Assembly (NCBI GenBank): GCA_016867055.1
Contig: VGKN01000060.1
Coordinates: 1 to 7,983, forward strand
Origin: Candidatus Omnitrophota bacterium
GTDB taxonomy: Bacteria > Omnitrophota > Koll11 > VGKN01
DNA: 7,983 nt
Reading direction: 5' to 3'
The translations under genes and the position numbers were made by a program. The notes below the pieces were generated by a model that saw only the letters and a list, made by a program, of their open reading frames with translations, was not told the DNA's origin and searched no databases. Below, piece after piece: positions 1 through 7,422 of the stretch; position 1 is the first letter of the stretch, and each line of letters opens with the position of its first letter.

Positions 1-1
1 A

Positions 2-1021
2 TTTGAGGAAGGATTTGCTAGTTACTGTGGGGTAAGATATGCCATTGGCGTTGCTTCGGGTACCGATGCACTGGAATTAGCACTACTTGCACTGGGAATT
101 GGAAAAGGTGATGGGGTGATAACAACCCCATTTACATTTATTGCCACGGTTGAAGCAATTGTTTCTGTTGGAGCAAAACCTATATTTATTGATATTGACC
201 TGAATACTTATAATATAGATACAGAAAAGATTAAAGAAACGATTAAAACAAAAAGGGGGGATTTAAATATAAAAGCGATGGTACCAGTACATCTCTATGG
301 TCAATCCTGCGATATGGATACCATAATGCGTATTGCGAAGAAATATAATCTTAAGGTTATAGAAGATTGTGCCCAGGCAGTTGGCGCTGAATACAAGAAT
401 AGAAAAGTGGGTTCTTTTGGAGATTGCGGATGTTTTAGTTTCTTCCCATCAAAAAACCTGAGTACCTACGGTGATGGCGGTATGGTTGTCACAAATGATA
501 AAAAGGTTGCTGAAAATCTGAGGATGCTCCGATCTCATGGCGCAAGGGACAAATATCATCATGTTATCAAGGGGAAAAATAGCCGTCTTGATGAACTCCA
601 TGCTGCAGTTCTCCATGTCAAACTGAAATATATTGATAAATGGAACAACGAGAGGCGAAGAATTGCTGGTGTTTATGATAGATTATTTCATCAGAATAAA
701 CTAGGTAGTCTGCTTATTTCACCAAAAGAAAGCCCTGACCGTAAGCATATTTTTCACATATATGCGATAAGAATAAGAGAGAGAGATAAACTACATCTTT
801 TCTTAAAGGAACATGATATAACGACACTTATGCATTACCCTATCCCGTTACACATGGAAGAGGTTTATAAGTATATGGGATACAAAAAAGGAGATTTTCC
901 AAATGCAGAGGTTGCAGCGACCAGCGTTTTGTCACTTCCGATGTATCCTGAGTTAGAATTAAGAGAGATTAAGTATGTCGTTGATACAATAAAACAGTTT
1001 TGCAACTCACGAAATATTTAG
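2..1021 (+). CDS. DegT/DnrJ/EryC1/StrS family sugar aminotransferase, 5'-truncated
   Basis: PLP-dependent aminotransferase that, by family, transfers an amino group from glutamate or glutamine to a keto group on a nucleotide-linked sugar in the cytoplasm. The frame is open from base 2 and its first residues ([20 protein letters not shown], then TDALELAL) are a normal family N-terminal region, so the gene starts upstream of the window and probably lacks only a few dozen residues; the GTG at 116 is internal. 339 residues are visible. Family landmarks are the HLYGQ segment, [11 protein letters not shown] with the PLP-contacting Asp (visible residue 122), and [15 protein letters not shown], whose Lys (codon 452-454, visible residue 151) is the predicted Schiff-base lysine. 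The C-terminal HYPIPLH segment is also typical. The LYGQ and CDMD context resembles VioA/DesV/WlbE-type sugar aminotransferases, but the exact substrate cannot be read from sequence. The stop lies 2 bp before the next gene, suggesting an operon. Confidence 0.93.
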   Translation, partial: FEEGFASYCGVRYAIGVASGTDALELALLALGIGKGDGVITTPFTFIATVEAIVSVGAKPIFIDIDLNTYNIDTEKIKETIKTKRGDLNIKAMVPVHLYGQSCDMDTIMRIAKKYNLKVIEDCAQAVGAEYKNRKVGSFGDCGCFSFFPSKNLSTYGDGGMVVTNDKKVAENLRMLRSHGARDKYHHVIKGKNSRLDELHAAVLHVKLKYIDKWNNERRRIAGVYDRLFHQNKLGSLLISPKESPDRKHIFHIYAIRIRERDKLHLFLKEHDITTLMHYPIPLHMEEVYKYMGYKKGDFPNAEVAATSVLSLPMYPELELREIKYVVDTIKQFCNSRNI

Positions 1022-1023
1022 TT

Positions 1024-1956
1024 ATGAGAATTTTAATAACAGGCGGGGCGGGGTTTATCGGTTCCCACCTATGCGATAGGCTAATAGCTGAAGGGCATAA
1101 GGTTATCTGTATGGATAACCTAATAACAGGCTCTATAAATAACATAAGGCATCTTTTCAATAATAAGGATTTCACTTTTATTAAACATAATGTATCTACT
1201 CAAATAAATATAAATGGTAAACTTGATTATATTCTTCACTTTGCTTCACCTGCAAGTCCTGTGGATTACCTAAAATTTCCCATTCAGACCCTGAAGGTTG
1301 GTGCCTTAGGTACCTATAATACACTCGGACTTGCTAAGGCAAAAAAGGCAAAGTTTTTACTTGCTTCTACAAGCGAAGTTTACGGCGATCCACTGATTCA
1401 TCCCCAAAGCGAAGACTATTATGGCAATGTAAATGCAATTGGACCTCGTGGTGTCTATGATGAGGCAAAGCGCTTTGCAGAGGCAATAACAATGGCATAT
1501 CACAGGGTCCATAGCATAGATACCAGGATCGCAAGAATATTCAACACATTTGGGCCTCGTATGAGGCATAATGATGGCAGGGCTATACCAAATTTTATTG
1601 CCCAAGCACTGGGAAATGAACCCATAACTGTCTATGGCGATGGAAAACAAACCAGGTCTTTTTGCTATATTGATGACATGGTAAGAGGTATTTACAAACT
1701 AATGTTTTCAGATGTAAACGAACCAATAAATCTTGGTAATCCAGAAGAAATTACTATTTTAAAGCTTGCTAAATTGATAATTTCAATTACAAATAGCAAG
1801 AGTGAAATAATTTTTAAATCTCTTCCCAAGGATGATCCCAAGGTTCGATGTCCAGATATAACTAGAGCAAAAAGGCTTCTAAAATGGCACCCACAGATAC
1901 CCCTTGAGAAGGGTCTTAGATTCTTATTAAATTCCTTAAAGTATAATTCAAATTAA
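1024..1956 (+). CDS. uxs: UDP-glucuronate decarboxylase (UDP-xylose synthase)-like SDR epimerase/dehydratase
   Basis: Extended short-chain dehydrogenase of 310 residues, the usual size for soluble bacterial UDP-glucuronate decarboxylases, which convert UDP-glucuronate to UDP-xylose through a bound NAD+ 4-keto intermediate. The N-terminal Rossmann motif GGAGFIG is at residues 7-13 and an Asp at 31 ends the second strand. The catalytic segment TSEVYGDP is near 116-123 and YDEAK gives Tyr145 and Lys149. The stretches [46 protein letters not shown] and [15 protein letters not shown] closely follow the UXS subfamily rather than GalE or RmlB, which supports the specific call. I chose ATG 1024 because the Rossmann strand begins at once ([10 protein letters not shown]); an in-frame TTG at 1000 would add eight residues unlike the family and overlap the upstream gene. 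The start follows the aminotransferase stop by 2 bp, so the two are probably translated as a unit. dTDP-glucose dehydratase is the main alternative and is less likely. Confidence 0.92.
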   Translation: MRILITGGAGFIGSHLCDRLIAEGHKVICMDNLITGSINNIRHLFNNKDFTFIKHNVSTQININGKLDYILHFASPASPVDYLKFPIQTLKVGALGTYNTLGLAKAKKAKFLLASTSEVYGDPLIHPQSEDYYGNVNAIGPRGVYDEAKRFAEAITMAYHRVHSIDTRIARIFNTFGPRMRHNDGRAIPNFIAQALGNEPITVYGDGKQTRSFCYIDDMVRGIYKLMFSDVNEPINLGNPEEITILKLAKLIISITNSKSEIIFKSLPKDDPKVRCPDITRAKRLLKWHPQIPLEKGLRFLLNSLKYNSN

Positions 1957-1961
1957 TTCTG

Positions 1962-1990
1962 TTGACACCCATCAAGAAAACTGATAAGAT
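1962..1990 (+). promoter_or_regulatory. Sigma-70-like promoter with extended -10
   Basis: A perfect -35 box TTGACA (1962-1967) is followed by a 17-bp spacer and the -10 hexamer TAAGAT (1985-1990), which matches 4 of 6 consensus bases. TG at 1982-1983 with one base before the hexamer gives an extended -10. It lies in the only real intergenic gap, just after the UXS-like gene, and points at the ABC importer. The predicted start is around 1996-1998, leaving a leader of about 110 nt. This is seen by eye; no transcript data are available. Confidence 0.7.
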
Positions 1991-2015
1991 ATGTGTTCAA
2001 AGTTTGAACACATAT
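1989..2015. promoter_or_regulatory. Perfect 27-bp palindrome, likely operator
   Basis: The left arm ATATGTGTTCAAA (1989-2001), a single central G (2002) and the right arm TTTGAACACATAT (2003-2015) form a perfect inverted repeat with 13-bp arms. It begins inside the -10 hexamer and covers the predicted transcription start, the classical place for a repressor site. With only one unpaired base, full pairing as an RNA hairpin is impossible without opening the centre, and no T-run follows directly, so an operator for a dimeric regulator is favoured over a terminator. The regulator is unknown; the winged-helix protein at 4721-5068 is the nearest candidate. Confidence 0.72.
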
Positions 2016-2110
2016 AACTAAATTTTTAAAAGAAAGTGACGAATTTTCATTTTGCCCAATTTTTTCTCTATCAGATATATTTTTTCTAAAAAAGAAAAGG
2101 GGGAAAGAGG
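2016..2110 (+). promoter_or_regulatory. Leader and ribosome-binding site of the ABC importer operon
   Basis: This AT-rich leader lies between the palindrome and the first importer gene. I see no riboswitch-like conserved fold in it. A weak AT-only inverted repeat (TTTTCT 2082-2087, AGAAAA 2093-2098) sits just before a purine-rich ribosome-binding site, whose GGGGG at 2099-2103 is 7 bases before ATG 2111. That spacing supports the chosen start. Confidence 0.5.
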
Positions 2111-3166
2111 ATGAAATTTACTACACATATTTCTATTGCTACTTTTTTTATATTTACTATTTTTATATTTTTATTGGAACCTTCTGTTTTTTCTAACTCG
2201 GATAAAACTAAAGAATTTGAAATTAGGGTTGGTTTTTTTCCAAATATAACCCATTCTCAAGCTATAATAGGTTTAGCAAATGGGGTATTCCAAAAAGAAT
2301 TGGGTAATAATGTCAAAATTATTCCGAGGGTATTTAATGCCGGTCCATCCGCTATAGAGGCGATGTTTGCCGGGGAGCTTGACTTATCCTACATTGGCCC
2401 TAATCCTGCAATAAATGGATATGTTAAGTCAAATGGAGAAGCTTTAAAGATTGTGGCAGGGGCAACCAGTGGAGGTGCTGCCTTAGTTGTGCGTAGCAAT
2501 GCCGGAATTAACGAAATAAAAGATTTTCATGGCAAAAAGATTGCTTCTCCGCAACTGGGAAATACACAGGATGTGGCGCTTCGTGGATGGCTAAAAGACC
2601 ATGGATTTGTCTTAAGAGAGAAAGGTGGCGATGTTTCAGTTTTACCTATTTCTAATCCAGACCAGTTAACATTATTTCTAAAAAAGGAAATTGACGGCGC
2701 ATGGGCACCAGAGCCATGGGCGAGCCGGTTAATTAACGAAGGTAATGGGAGACTTTTTTTAGACGAACGTTCAATTTGGCCAAAGGGTGAATTTGTCAGT
2801 GCCCATATAATAGTAAGTAAAAAATTTTTAGGCAGTCATCGCGAGGTTGTTAAGAAGTGGATTTTTGCCCACGTTAAATTAACTAATTGGATTAACGAAA
2901 ATAAATCTGAGGCAAAGAAAATTTTAAATGAGGAGTTAAAGCGTTTAACCGGAAAGTCTCTTCCCGTCAATATCTTAGATGAGGCTTTTAGTAGATTAGA
3001 GGTAACTTACGACCCTATTAAAAACTCCTTATTTACTTCTGCTCGCTGGGCATTTGAACAGGGTTTTTTAGGTGAAAAGTTACCAGACCTTTCAGGAATA
3101 TACGACTTAACAATTTTAAATGAAGTATTAAAGGAAAAAGGGTTAAGCCCTATTCATGACGAATAA
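2111..3166 (+). CDS. ABC importer substrate-binding protein, SsuA/NrtA/TauA-like
   Basis: Exported solute-binding protein of 351 residues, the receptor of an ABC importer of the aliphatic sulfonate/nitrate/taurine class. Residues 1-28 form a signal peptide with a hydrophobic core (about 8-22) and a possible signal peptidase I site after VFS. There is no cysteine lipobox, so the mature protein should be free in the periplasm of a diderm cell. The mature part opens with IRVGFFPNITHSQAIIGLA (38-56), followed by FNAGPSAIEAMFAGELDLSYIGPNPA (75-100), PQLGNTQDVALRGWL (147-161) and APEPWASRL (199-207). These are the characteristic segments of the SsuA-family periplasmic-binding-protein-like II fold, including the GPS...FAGE...IGP ligand-cleft region. 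The ligand cannot be assigned: relatives annotated as sulfonate, taurine, nitrate or thiamine-precursor binders share these features. It is the first gene after the promoter and palindrome, and the ATPase start overlaps its end. Confidence 0.9.
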   Translation: MKFTTHISIATFFIFTIFIFLLEPSVFSNSDKTKEFEIRVGFFPNITHSQAIIGLANGVFQKELGNNVKIIPRVFNAGPSAIEAMFAGELDLSYIGPNPAINGYVKSNGEALKIVAGATSGGAALVVRSNAGINEIKDFHGKKIASPQLGNTQDVALRGWLKDHGFVLREKGGDVSVLPISNPDQLTLFLKKEIDGAWAPEPWASRLINEGNGRLFLDERSIWPKGEFVSAHIIVSKKFLGSHREVVKKWIFAHVKLTNWINENKSEAKKILNEELKRLTGKSLPVNILDEAFSRLEVTYDPIKNSLFTSARWAFEQGFLGEKLPDLSGIYDLTILNEVLKEKGLSPIHDE

Positions 3167-3959
3167 TATGGTTATTTTAAAACTTGAAAATATCTCAAAA
3201 TACTTTATCGGACGCAATGGAAAATTACCGGTATTAAAAAACATAAATCTGGAAATAGAGGAGGGTGAGTTTTTGTGCATTGTCGGTCCTTCTGGGTGTG
3301 GAAAGACAACCCTTTTGAATATAATTGCTGGTCTTGAGCGTTCAAATTCGGGAGTTGTGTTACATAAAGGTAAGTCGGTAGATATGGCGAGTCCCGAAAG
3401 AATCCTTATTTTCCAGGAGCTCGGGTTGTTTCCATGGCTAACGGTGCAAAAAAACGTGGAATTTGGACTGAGATTGAAAAAAATTTCTTCAAAGGAAAGA
3501 GAAAAAATTGCCCTTGAGTATCTTGACATGGTAAATCTGATTAAGTTTAAGAGCGCATATATCCATGAGTTATCTGGTGGTATGAAGCAAAGGGTGGCGC
3601 TGGCACGGGCTTTAGCTATTAATCCTGAAGTCTTACTTATGGATGAGCCCTTTACTTCGCTGGATGCGCAAACAAGGGATATTCTACATGTGGAGATTCA
3701 GAAAATCTGGTCTATAACTAAGAAAACAATCGTATTTGTTACTCATAATGTAAGAGAAGCGGTTTGTCTGGGTAATAGGGTGATTGTCTTTTCTTCTACA
3801 CCAACAGAAATAAAAGCTATTTTCAGAGTTGATTTGGAACGTCCGAGACACATTGAAGATCATGGCTTGATGGAAATTGCAAGGCTGGTTCTATCAGAAT
3901 TGAAATTTGAGATTGAAAAGGTTTTTGAAGAGGAGTTTAGTGCGAAAACGGATAATTAA
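3156..3959 (+). CDS. ABC importer ATPase, SsuB/NrtD/TauB-like
   Basis: Cytoplasmic ATP-hydrolysing subunit of 267 residues that powers the importer. All catalytic motifs are intact: Walker A GPSGCGKTT (44-52), Q-loop Gln87 in FQE, signature LSGGMKQ (139-145), Walker B VLLMDEP (159-165), D-loop SLD (168-170) and H-loop His197 in VTHN. The GLFPWLTVQKNVEFGL stretch after the Q-loop and the FSSTPTEIKAIFRVDLERPR tail are typical of nitrate/sulfonate/taurine ATPases. ATG 3156 overlaps the binding-protein gene by 11 bp. A second in-frame ATG at 3168, just past that stop, is an equally plausible start, since neither has a clear ribosome-binding site. Overlap with both neighbours indicates translational coupling. 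Confidence 0.93.
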   Translation: MTNNMVILKLENISKYFIGRNGKLPVLKNINLEIEEGEFLCIVGPSGCGKTTLLNIIAGLERSNSGVVLHKGKSVDMASPERILIFQELGLFPWLTVQKNVEFGLRLKKISSKEREKIALEYLDMVNLIKFKSAYIHELSGGMKQRVALARALAINPEVLLMDEPFTSLDAQTRDILHVEIQKIWSITKKTIVFVTHNVREAVCLGNRVIVFSSTPTEIKAIFRVDLERPRHIEDHGLMEIARLVLSELKFEIEKVFEEEFSAKTDN

Positions 3960-4695
3960 GAAGATATTTTTTTACATTATTTTATTTTTATTATGGGAAG
4001 GTTTAGTGCTTCTTAAATTTTGGCCCGAATATATTTTTCCTTCTCCTATAAAAGTTTTTAAGACTATGATCGCAGGTTTGCAAGATTTAACCTTTTTGAT
4101 TGCGATTGGGATAAGCTTAAGGCGAATATTGATAGGTTATGGAATTTCTATTTTGTTCGGTGGCAGTCTAGGATTGTTAATGAGTAAATTTAAATCTATA
4201 GATGATACCTTATGCGGTCTAATATTAGGACTTCAGACCTTGCCCAGTATTTGTTGGTTGCCATTATCTTTGTTATGGTTTGGTTTAAACGAACGAGCCA
4301 TTATCTTTGTGGTAATAATGGGCGCATTATTTTCTATTACAATAGCTACTGACTCTGGTATCAAAAATGTCTCTCCTTTATATATTAAGGCTGGAAGAAA
4401 TATGGGGGGAAGAAGGTTTAGGTTATTTTTGTATGTAATTATTCCAGCGGCTCTGCCATCAATTATTTCAGGATTAAAACAGGGATGGTCTTTTGCCTGG
4501 AGGTCTCTTATGGCAGGAGAACTGCTTTTTGTTAATTTAGGATTAGGATATTTATTAATGATGGGTAGGGAGTTGAATGATATGAGTCAAGTTATCGCAG
4601 TTATGTTAATAATTGCATTGATTAGTATTTTTGTGGATAAGTTGATTCTTGGACGTATTGAATTAAGTATTAGACGTAAATGGGGTACTGGATAG
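3940..4695 (+). CDS. ABC importer permease, SsuC/NrtB/TauC-like
   Basis: Inner-membrane permease of 251 residues; two copies would form the channel that receives solute from the binding protein. The first hydrophobic helix is near residues 7-26, followed by YIFPSPIKVF, a family hallmark. Further hydrophobic segments lie near 52-80, 92-137 and 166-205, and a final one near 217-236. The cytoplasmic EAA-type coupling loop is at about 150-175 (AGRNMGGRRFRLFLYVIIPA, then ALPSI). I chose GTG 3940 because GAGGAG (3930-3935) lies just upstream, whereas the in-frame TTG 3907 would add eleven basic residues encoded wholly inside the ATPase gene and has no comparable site. With this start the gene overlaps the ATPase by 20 bp. 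Together with the two genes before it, this makes a complete importer with a single homodimeric permease. Confidence 0.9.
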   Translation: MRKRIIKKIFFYIILFLLWEGLVLLKFWPEYIFPSPIKVFKTMIAGLQDLTFLIAIGISLRRILIGYGISILFGGSLGLLMSKFKSIDDTLCGLILGLQTLPSICWLPLSLLWFGLNERAIIFVVIMGALFSITIATDSGIKNVSPLYIKAGRNMGGRRFRLFLYVIIPAALPSIISGLKQGWSFAWRSLMAGELLFVNLGLGYLLMMGRELNDMSQVIAVMLIIALISIFVDKLILGRIELSIRRKWGTG

Positions 4696-4704
4696 GAATA
4701 TCCA
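4689..4704 (+). other. Small inverted repeat at the permease/regulator junction
   Basis: TGGATA (4689-4694) and TATCCA (4699-4704) pair perfectly around a GGAA loop (4695-4698). The stem spans the permease stop codon, and the AGGA that could serve as a distant ribosome-binding element for the regulator lies across the loop. The hairpin is short and AT-rich, so it may be chance. Confidence 0.3.
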
Positions 4705-4720
4705 AGCTATTAGAAATCTC

Positions 4721-5068
4721 ATGGAGCAGAATCTAAAAGAAGAGTCTTTTTTTATTATTAAAGAGATAGAGGCTAATCCAGCAACTACTCAGAGACTCCT
4801 GTCTCATAAATTGGATATTTCGCTGGGGAAAACTAATTATCTAATTAAAGAACTTATTAAGAAGGGTTTTATTGAGGTGAAAAATTTTTCAAAAAATCCT
4901 GGTAAATTTAGAAAGATTCATTATATTCTTACTAAAAAAGGTTTTGAACATAAAATTCAACTCATGCACCATTTTTTAACAATAAAAGAGAATGAATATA
5001 ACCTGTTAAAAAGTGAATTTGAACAACTTTTCAGTAGAAAGACAAGCAAGTTAAATACGCTTTCATAA
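4721..5068 (+). CDS. EPS-associated MarR-family winged-helix regulator
   Basis: Small DNA-binding protein of 115 residues. Residues 8-75 form a winged helix-turn-helix: helix 1 (FFIIKEIEANP), then TTQRLLSHKLDIS, a recognition helix SLGKTNYLIKELIKKGF (34-50), and a wing ending in YILTKKGFEHK (68-78). A helical tail (about 80-105) could dimerise. The order EANP..TQR..LDISLGKTNYLIKELIKKG..KNF..YILTKKG resembles the short MarR-like regulators found in exopolysaccharide and LPS clusters (EPS-associated family), so it probably controls glycan genes locally; that role is inferred from the family. ATG 4721 has no strong ribosome-binding site and starts 25 bp after the permease stop, so it probably depends on read-through from the importer promoter. 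The next gene starts 2 bp after its stop. It is the best local candidate for binding the palindrome at 1989-2015, but nothing in the sequence proves this. Confidence 0.8.
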   Translation: MEQNLKEESFFIIKEIEANPATTQRLLSHKLDISLGKTNYLIKELIKKGFIEVKNFSKNPGKFRKIHYILTKKGFEHKIQLMHHFLTIKENEYNLLKSEFEQLFSRKTSKLNTLS

Positions 5069-5070
5069 CC

Positions 5071-6368
5071 ATGCCATTACTTTTTTTGTTAGCATTAATT
5101 TTAACAATTTTTCTTAAAAGAAATCCTAACTTAAAAAAAATATTCATAATTGCAATTCTTGGTCACCTGCTTTTGTTAGGTTTTATATATGTATACACCG
5201 CTCTTTGTGTTCCTCGTGGTATTGCCTTTGACGATGGGGATGTTTTTTCTCAGCATGCAGGTATAATTTCTTTTGTCTTAAGAGATATAGATTTTAATAG
5301 GGCATACTTATATGAAGAAATTGGCACAGAGGGTAATTACTTTGACGCATTTTTTGGGAAGAAATTAATACCACCAGCAGATAGTTACGCCATCGGCTTT
5401 ATTACATATTTTTATTCTATTATCTTTGCCGCCTACGGGTATATCCCTGTTTTTATTCACATTTTAAATATCCTGCTCAATCTTTTAACGGGCATAATTA
5501 TTTTCAAACTAAGCAAAATCTTATTCAACCAACAAACTGCTCTCTTTGCTCTTATTTTATTTTTATTTAATCCCGTCACATTCTACTACGCCACTACAAA
5601 ATTAAAAGAGCCGCTTTATTTCTTCGCTTCTTTTTTATCAATTTTTTTTTCGGTCTTAGCAGTTAAAAAAAAGAATATTGCTTATTTAGTTTTGAATGTG
5701 CCGTTGTTAATTCTGGTTAAATTGACAAAGTGGGCATATTTTTATCCTCTCTTGTTGACAATTTTAATTTATCTTGTACTAAATTTCTTTTCAAAAAGAA
5801 GATTATTAATTATAGTGGGTTTGATATTAATAGGAATGTTTATTTTTTTGAATAGGGGTTTTGTTTATGAAAAGGAAAGGGAAATCTTTGGAGCAGCTGA
5901 AGGGATGCATAAGGGGCACCTTACAGCCATAGGGTATAATTACAACCTATTAATTTTTGGACCAGAGCTAACTCAATATACTATAAAACAAAAGGTTATT
6001 TATACAATTAATGCTTGGTATCATTTAACTTTTGAGCCGTTGCTTTCAAACAACATTTCTTTTCGTCTATTATTTTATTACCCTATCAGATTGTATGGAT
6101 TTTTTTATGTATATTAGGATTCTTTGGTGCTTTAAGCTCCTTTAGATATAGCAGAAATAATAGTAAAGAGAATATTCTACTCTTATTATTTTTATTTTTA
6201 ATTGGCACTGTGTTAGCAATTTCAAGCGGAAATGTTGGAACAATGCTTAGGCATAGAGGTATAATAGAACCGATTATATTCATATACGCCTCTTATTTTA
6301 TCTCTACCAAAATGAGTTTAATACCCTCTGATATTAAAAATTCAACGATCGTTCCAAATGTATCCTAA
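5071..6368 (+). pseudogene. Multi-spanning GT-C/GT39-like membrane glycosyltransferase, broken by a -1 frameshift
   Basis: The first frame runs from ATG 5071 to TAG 6115-6117 (348 residues). The same protein continues in the -1 frame to TAA 6366-6368, and one added base near 6100-6106 gives a 432-residue product. The N-terminal part has an initial membrane helix, a second one (about 24-46), then an extracytoplasmic loop with an acidic FDDGD (53-57), as in GT-C lipid-linked-sugar glycosyltransferases. Many hydrophobic helices follow, with LFLFNPVTFYYATTKLKEPL (163-182) resembling the PMT/GT39-like motif where transmembrane segments flank a conserved acidic residue. The out-of-frame tail reads LGFFGALSSFRYSR, a membrane helix, then SGNVGTMLRHRG and another hydrophobic stretch, a C-terminal pattern seen in EPS-cluster membrane proteins. 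It begins 2 bp after the regulator. The substrate is unknown. It may be a true pseudogene, a phase-variable gene or a sequencing error. Confidence 0.75.
6100..6106 (+). other. Run of seven T at the frameshift point
   Basis: The upstream frame reads GGA TTT TTT TAT GTA TAT TAG through this run. With eight T it would read GGA TTT TTT TTA TGT ATA TTA GGA and enter the long downstream frame directly, forming the continuous hydrophobic segment LYGFFLCILGFFGALSS. A single-base contraction of this homopolymer is therefore the simplest cause of the break. Confidence 0.7.
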
Positions 6369-6408
6369 AATGTGCCTGAAAAATTAAACCCTTTTTAAAT
6401 TTTAGAAT

Positions 6409-7422
6409 ATGAACAAAAGATTTAAAGCCGCTATAGTGGGGTGTGGAAAAATAGGAGGTGCGTATGGCGAGGATTCTTTTGCGCAAAAGATTCCATCTCA
6501 CGCAATAGTTTATTGTAAAAATCCAAAAATTGACTTTATAGCAGTAGCTGATGTTAATGAAAAAAAATTAGATGCATTCCAGAAAAAATGGGGAACCAAA
6601 AGGCTTTATACCAACCATAATCTGATGTTGAAGTGCGAAAAAATAGATATTCTTAGTATCTGCACCCCAGTAGATACCCATTGTGATATTCTAAAAGACA
6701 GTGTCAACTATGGTATCAAGGCAATATGGTGCGAGAAACCCATTTCTGACGATATAAATAAAGCAGAAGAGATGGTTGATATATGCAGAAAAAAGAAGAT
6801 CATATTAGCAGTTAATTATTTTAGGCGCTGGAGTTTATCTCATCTAAAAGTGTGCGAGTTTATTCAAGATAAAAAATTAGGAGATATTCAACAGGTGATT
6901 TGCTATTATACCAAGGGAATTCTTAATAACGGTTCTCACCTGATTGACATTTTGAATTTCTTTTTTGGGGAGGTTGAATGGGTCGAAGGGTATCATTTTA
7001 TCAAAGAATCGGCTGTGGATGACCCTTCTTTAGATGCCAGATTATGGTTTAAAGAGGGTTTTTCTGCTACACTTCATGCCTTTAATGATAATTATTTTAG
7101 AATCATTGAAATTGATATAATTGGCACAAAAGGAAGGATTTGTATTAAAGATTCTGGAAATATATTTGAATATTATAAGCTATGTAAACACCCAAGAGTG
7201 TCTAACCTTAGAACGCTAAGGTTTTCAAATCTTACAGATTTTAACAATGGGCTTATGCAACCTATGGCTACTGCACTTGAAAATTTAATTCAATGTCTCA
7301 ATGATAAAGAGAAGCAACCTCTTTGTTCTGGAACAGACGCCCTCAAAACTCTAAAGGTTGTAGAGGCAATTAAAGAATCCTTTAGGAAAAAAGGGAGGAG
7401 GGTAAAGATTGAAAATAACTAA
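6409..7422 (+). CDS. Gfo/Idh/MocA family NAD(P)-dependent oxidoreductase
   Basis: Cytoplasmic dehydrogenase of 337 residues, normal for the family, which oxidises or reduces a hydroxyl or keto group on sugars, nucleotide sugars or inositols. The N-terminal Rossmann fold shows AAIVGCGKIGG (7-17) and a second strand ending in AVADVN (45-50). The central ILSICTPVDTH (81-91) and WCEKPIS (107-113, with the conserved Lys110 of the EKP motif) are hallmarks. NNGSHLIDIL (173-182) corresponds to the GGxxxDxxxH-like catalytic segment, with His177 and Asp180 as likely active-site residues. The C-terminal half is the alpha/beta dimerisation domain. ATG 6409 is supported by the immediate Rossmann strand, though no clear ribosome-binding site precedes it; the gap to the upstream frame is 40 bp. 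The gene overlaps the following aminotransferase by 14 bp, which suggests the two act in sequence: oxidation of a hydroxyl, then amination of the resulting ketone. The substrate is not identifiable. Confidence 0.9.
   Translation: MNKRFKAAIVGCGKIGGAYGEDSFAQKIPSHAIVYCKNPKIDFIAVADVNEKKLDAFQKKWGTKRLYTNHNLMLKCEKIDILSICTPVDTHCDILKDSVNYGIKAIWCEKPISDDINKAEEMVDICRKKKIILAVNYFRRWSLSHLKVCEFIQDKKLGDIQQVICYYTKGILNNGSHLIDILNFFFGEVEWVEGYHFIKESAVDDPSLDARLWFKEGFSATLHAFNDNYFRIIEIDIIGTKGRICIKDSGNIFEYYKLCKHPRVSNLRTLRFSNLTDFNNGLMQPMATALENLIQCLNDKEKQPLCSGTDALKTLKVVEAIKESFRKKGRRVKIENN
7396..7401 (+). promoter_or_regulatory. Strong ribosome-binding site that fixes a TTG start
   Basis: AGGAGG lies within the 3' end of the oxidoreductase gene, 7 bases before TTG 7409. 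It is a consensus Shine-Dalgarno sequence with ideal spacing and decides the start of the second aminotransferase, which has no ATG near its N-terminus. Confidence 0.8.

Noticed and set aside
111..131. Inverted repeat ATGGGGT / ACCCCAT with a 7-base loop
   Set aside because: It lies within the conserved ITTPFTF coding segment of the aminotransferase and is explained by codon content; no regulatory context.
969..1650. Minus-strand reading frames opposite the aminotransferase and UXS-like genes
   Set aside because: They lie opposite strongly conserved + strand coding sequence and their products show no recognisable domains. The same holds for the minus-strand frames at 3143-3529 and 6086-6283.
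1989..2027. Palindrome read as a Rho-independent terminator of the UXS-like operon
   Set aside because: The stem is AT-rich, the nearest T-run (after CTAAA) is about eight bases away, and the site overlaps a good promoter. An operator fits better, although some termination cannot be excluded.
2016..2110. Possible riboswitch in the importer leader
   Set aside because: The leader is short and very AT-rich, with no multi-helix pairing or known aptamer core visible.
3907..3939. Upstream TTG start for the permease
   Set aside because: It has no ribosome-binding site and adds basic residues inside the ATPase gene, while GTG 3940 is preceded by GAGGAG.
6090..6117. Programmed -1 ribosomal frameshift in the membrane protein
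   Set aside because: The T7 run does not form a proper X-XXY-YYZ slippery heptamer in the reading frame and I see no clear stem-loop or pseudoknot after it. Loss of one T is simpler.
6118..6368. Separate small gene downstream of the stop at 6117
   Set aside because: The open frame has no convincing start or ribosome-binding site, and its content continues the upstream membrane protein, so it is treated as the broken 3' part.
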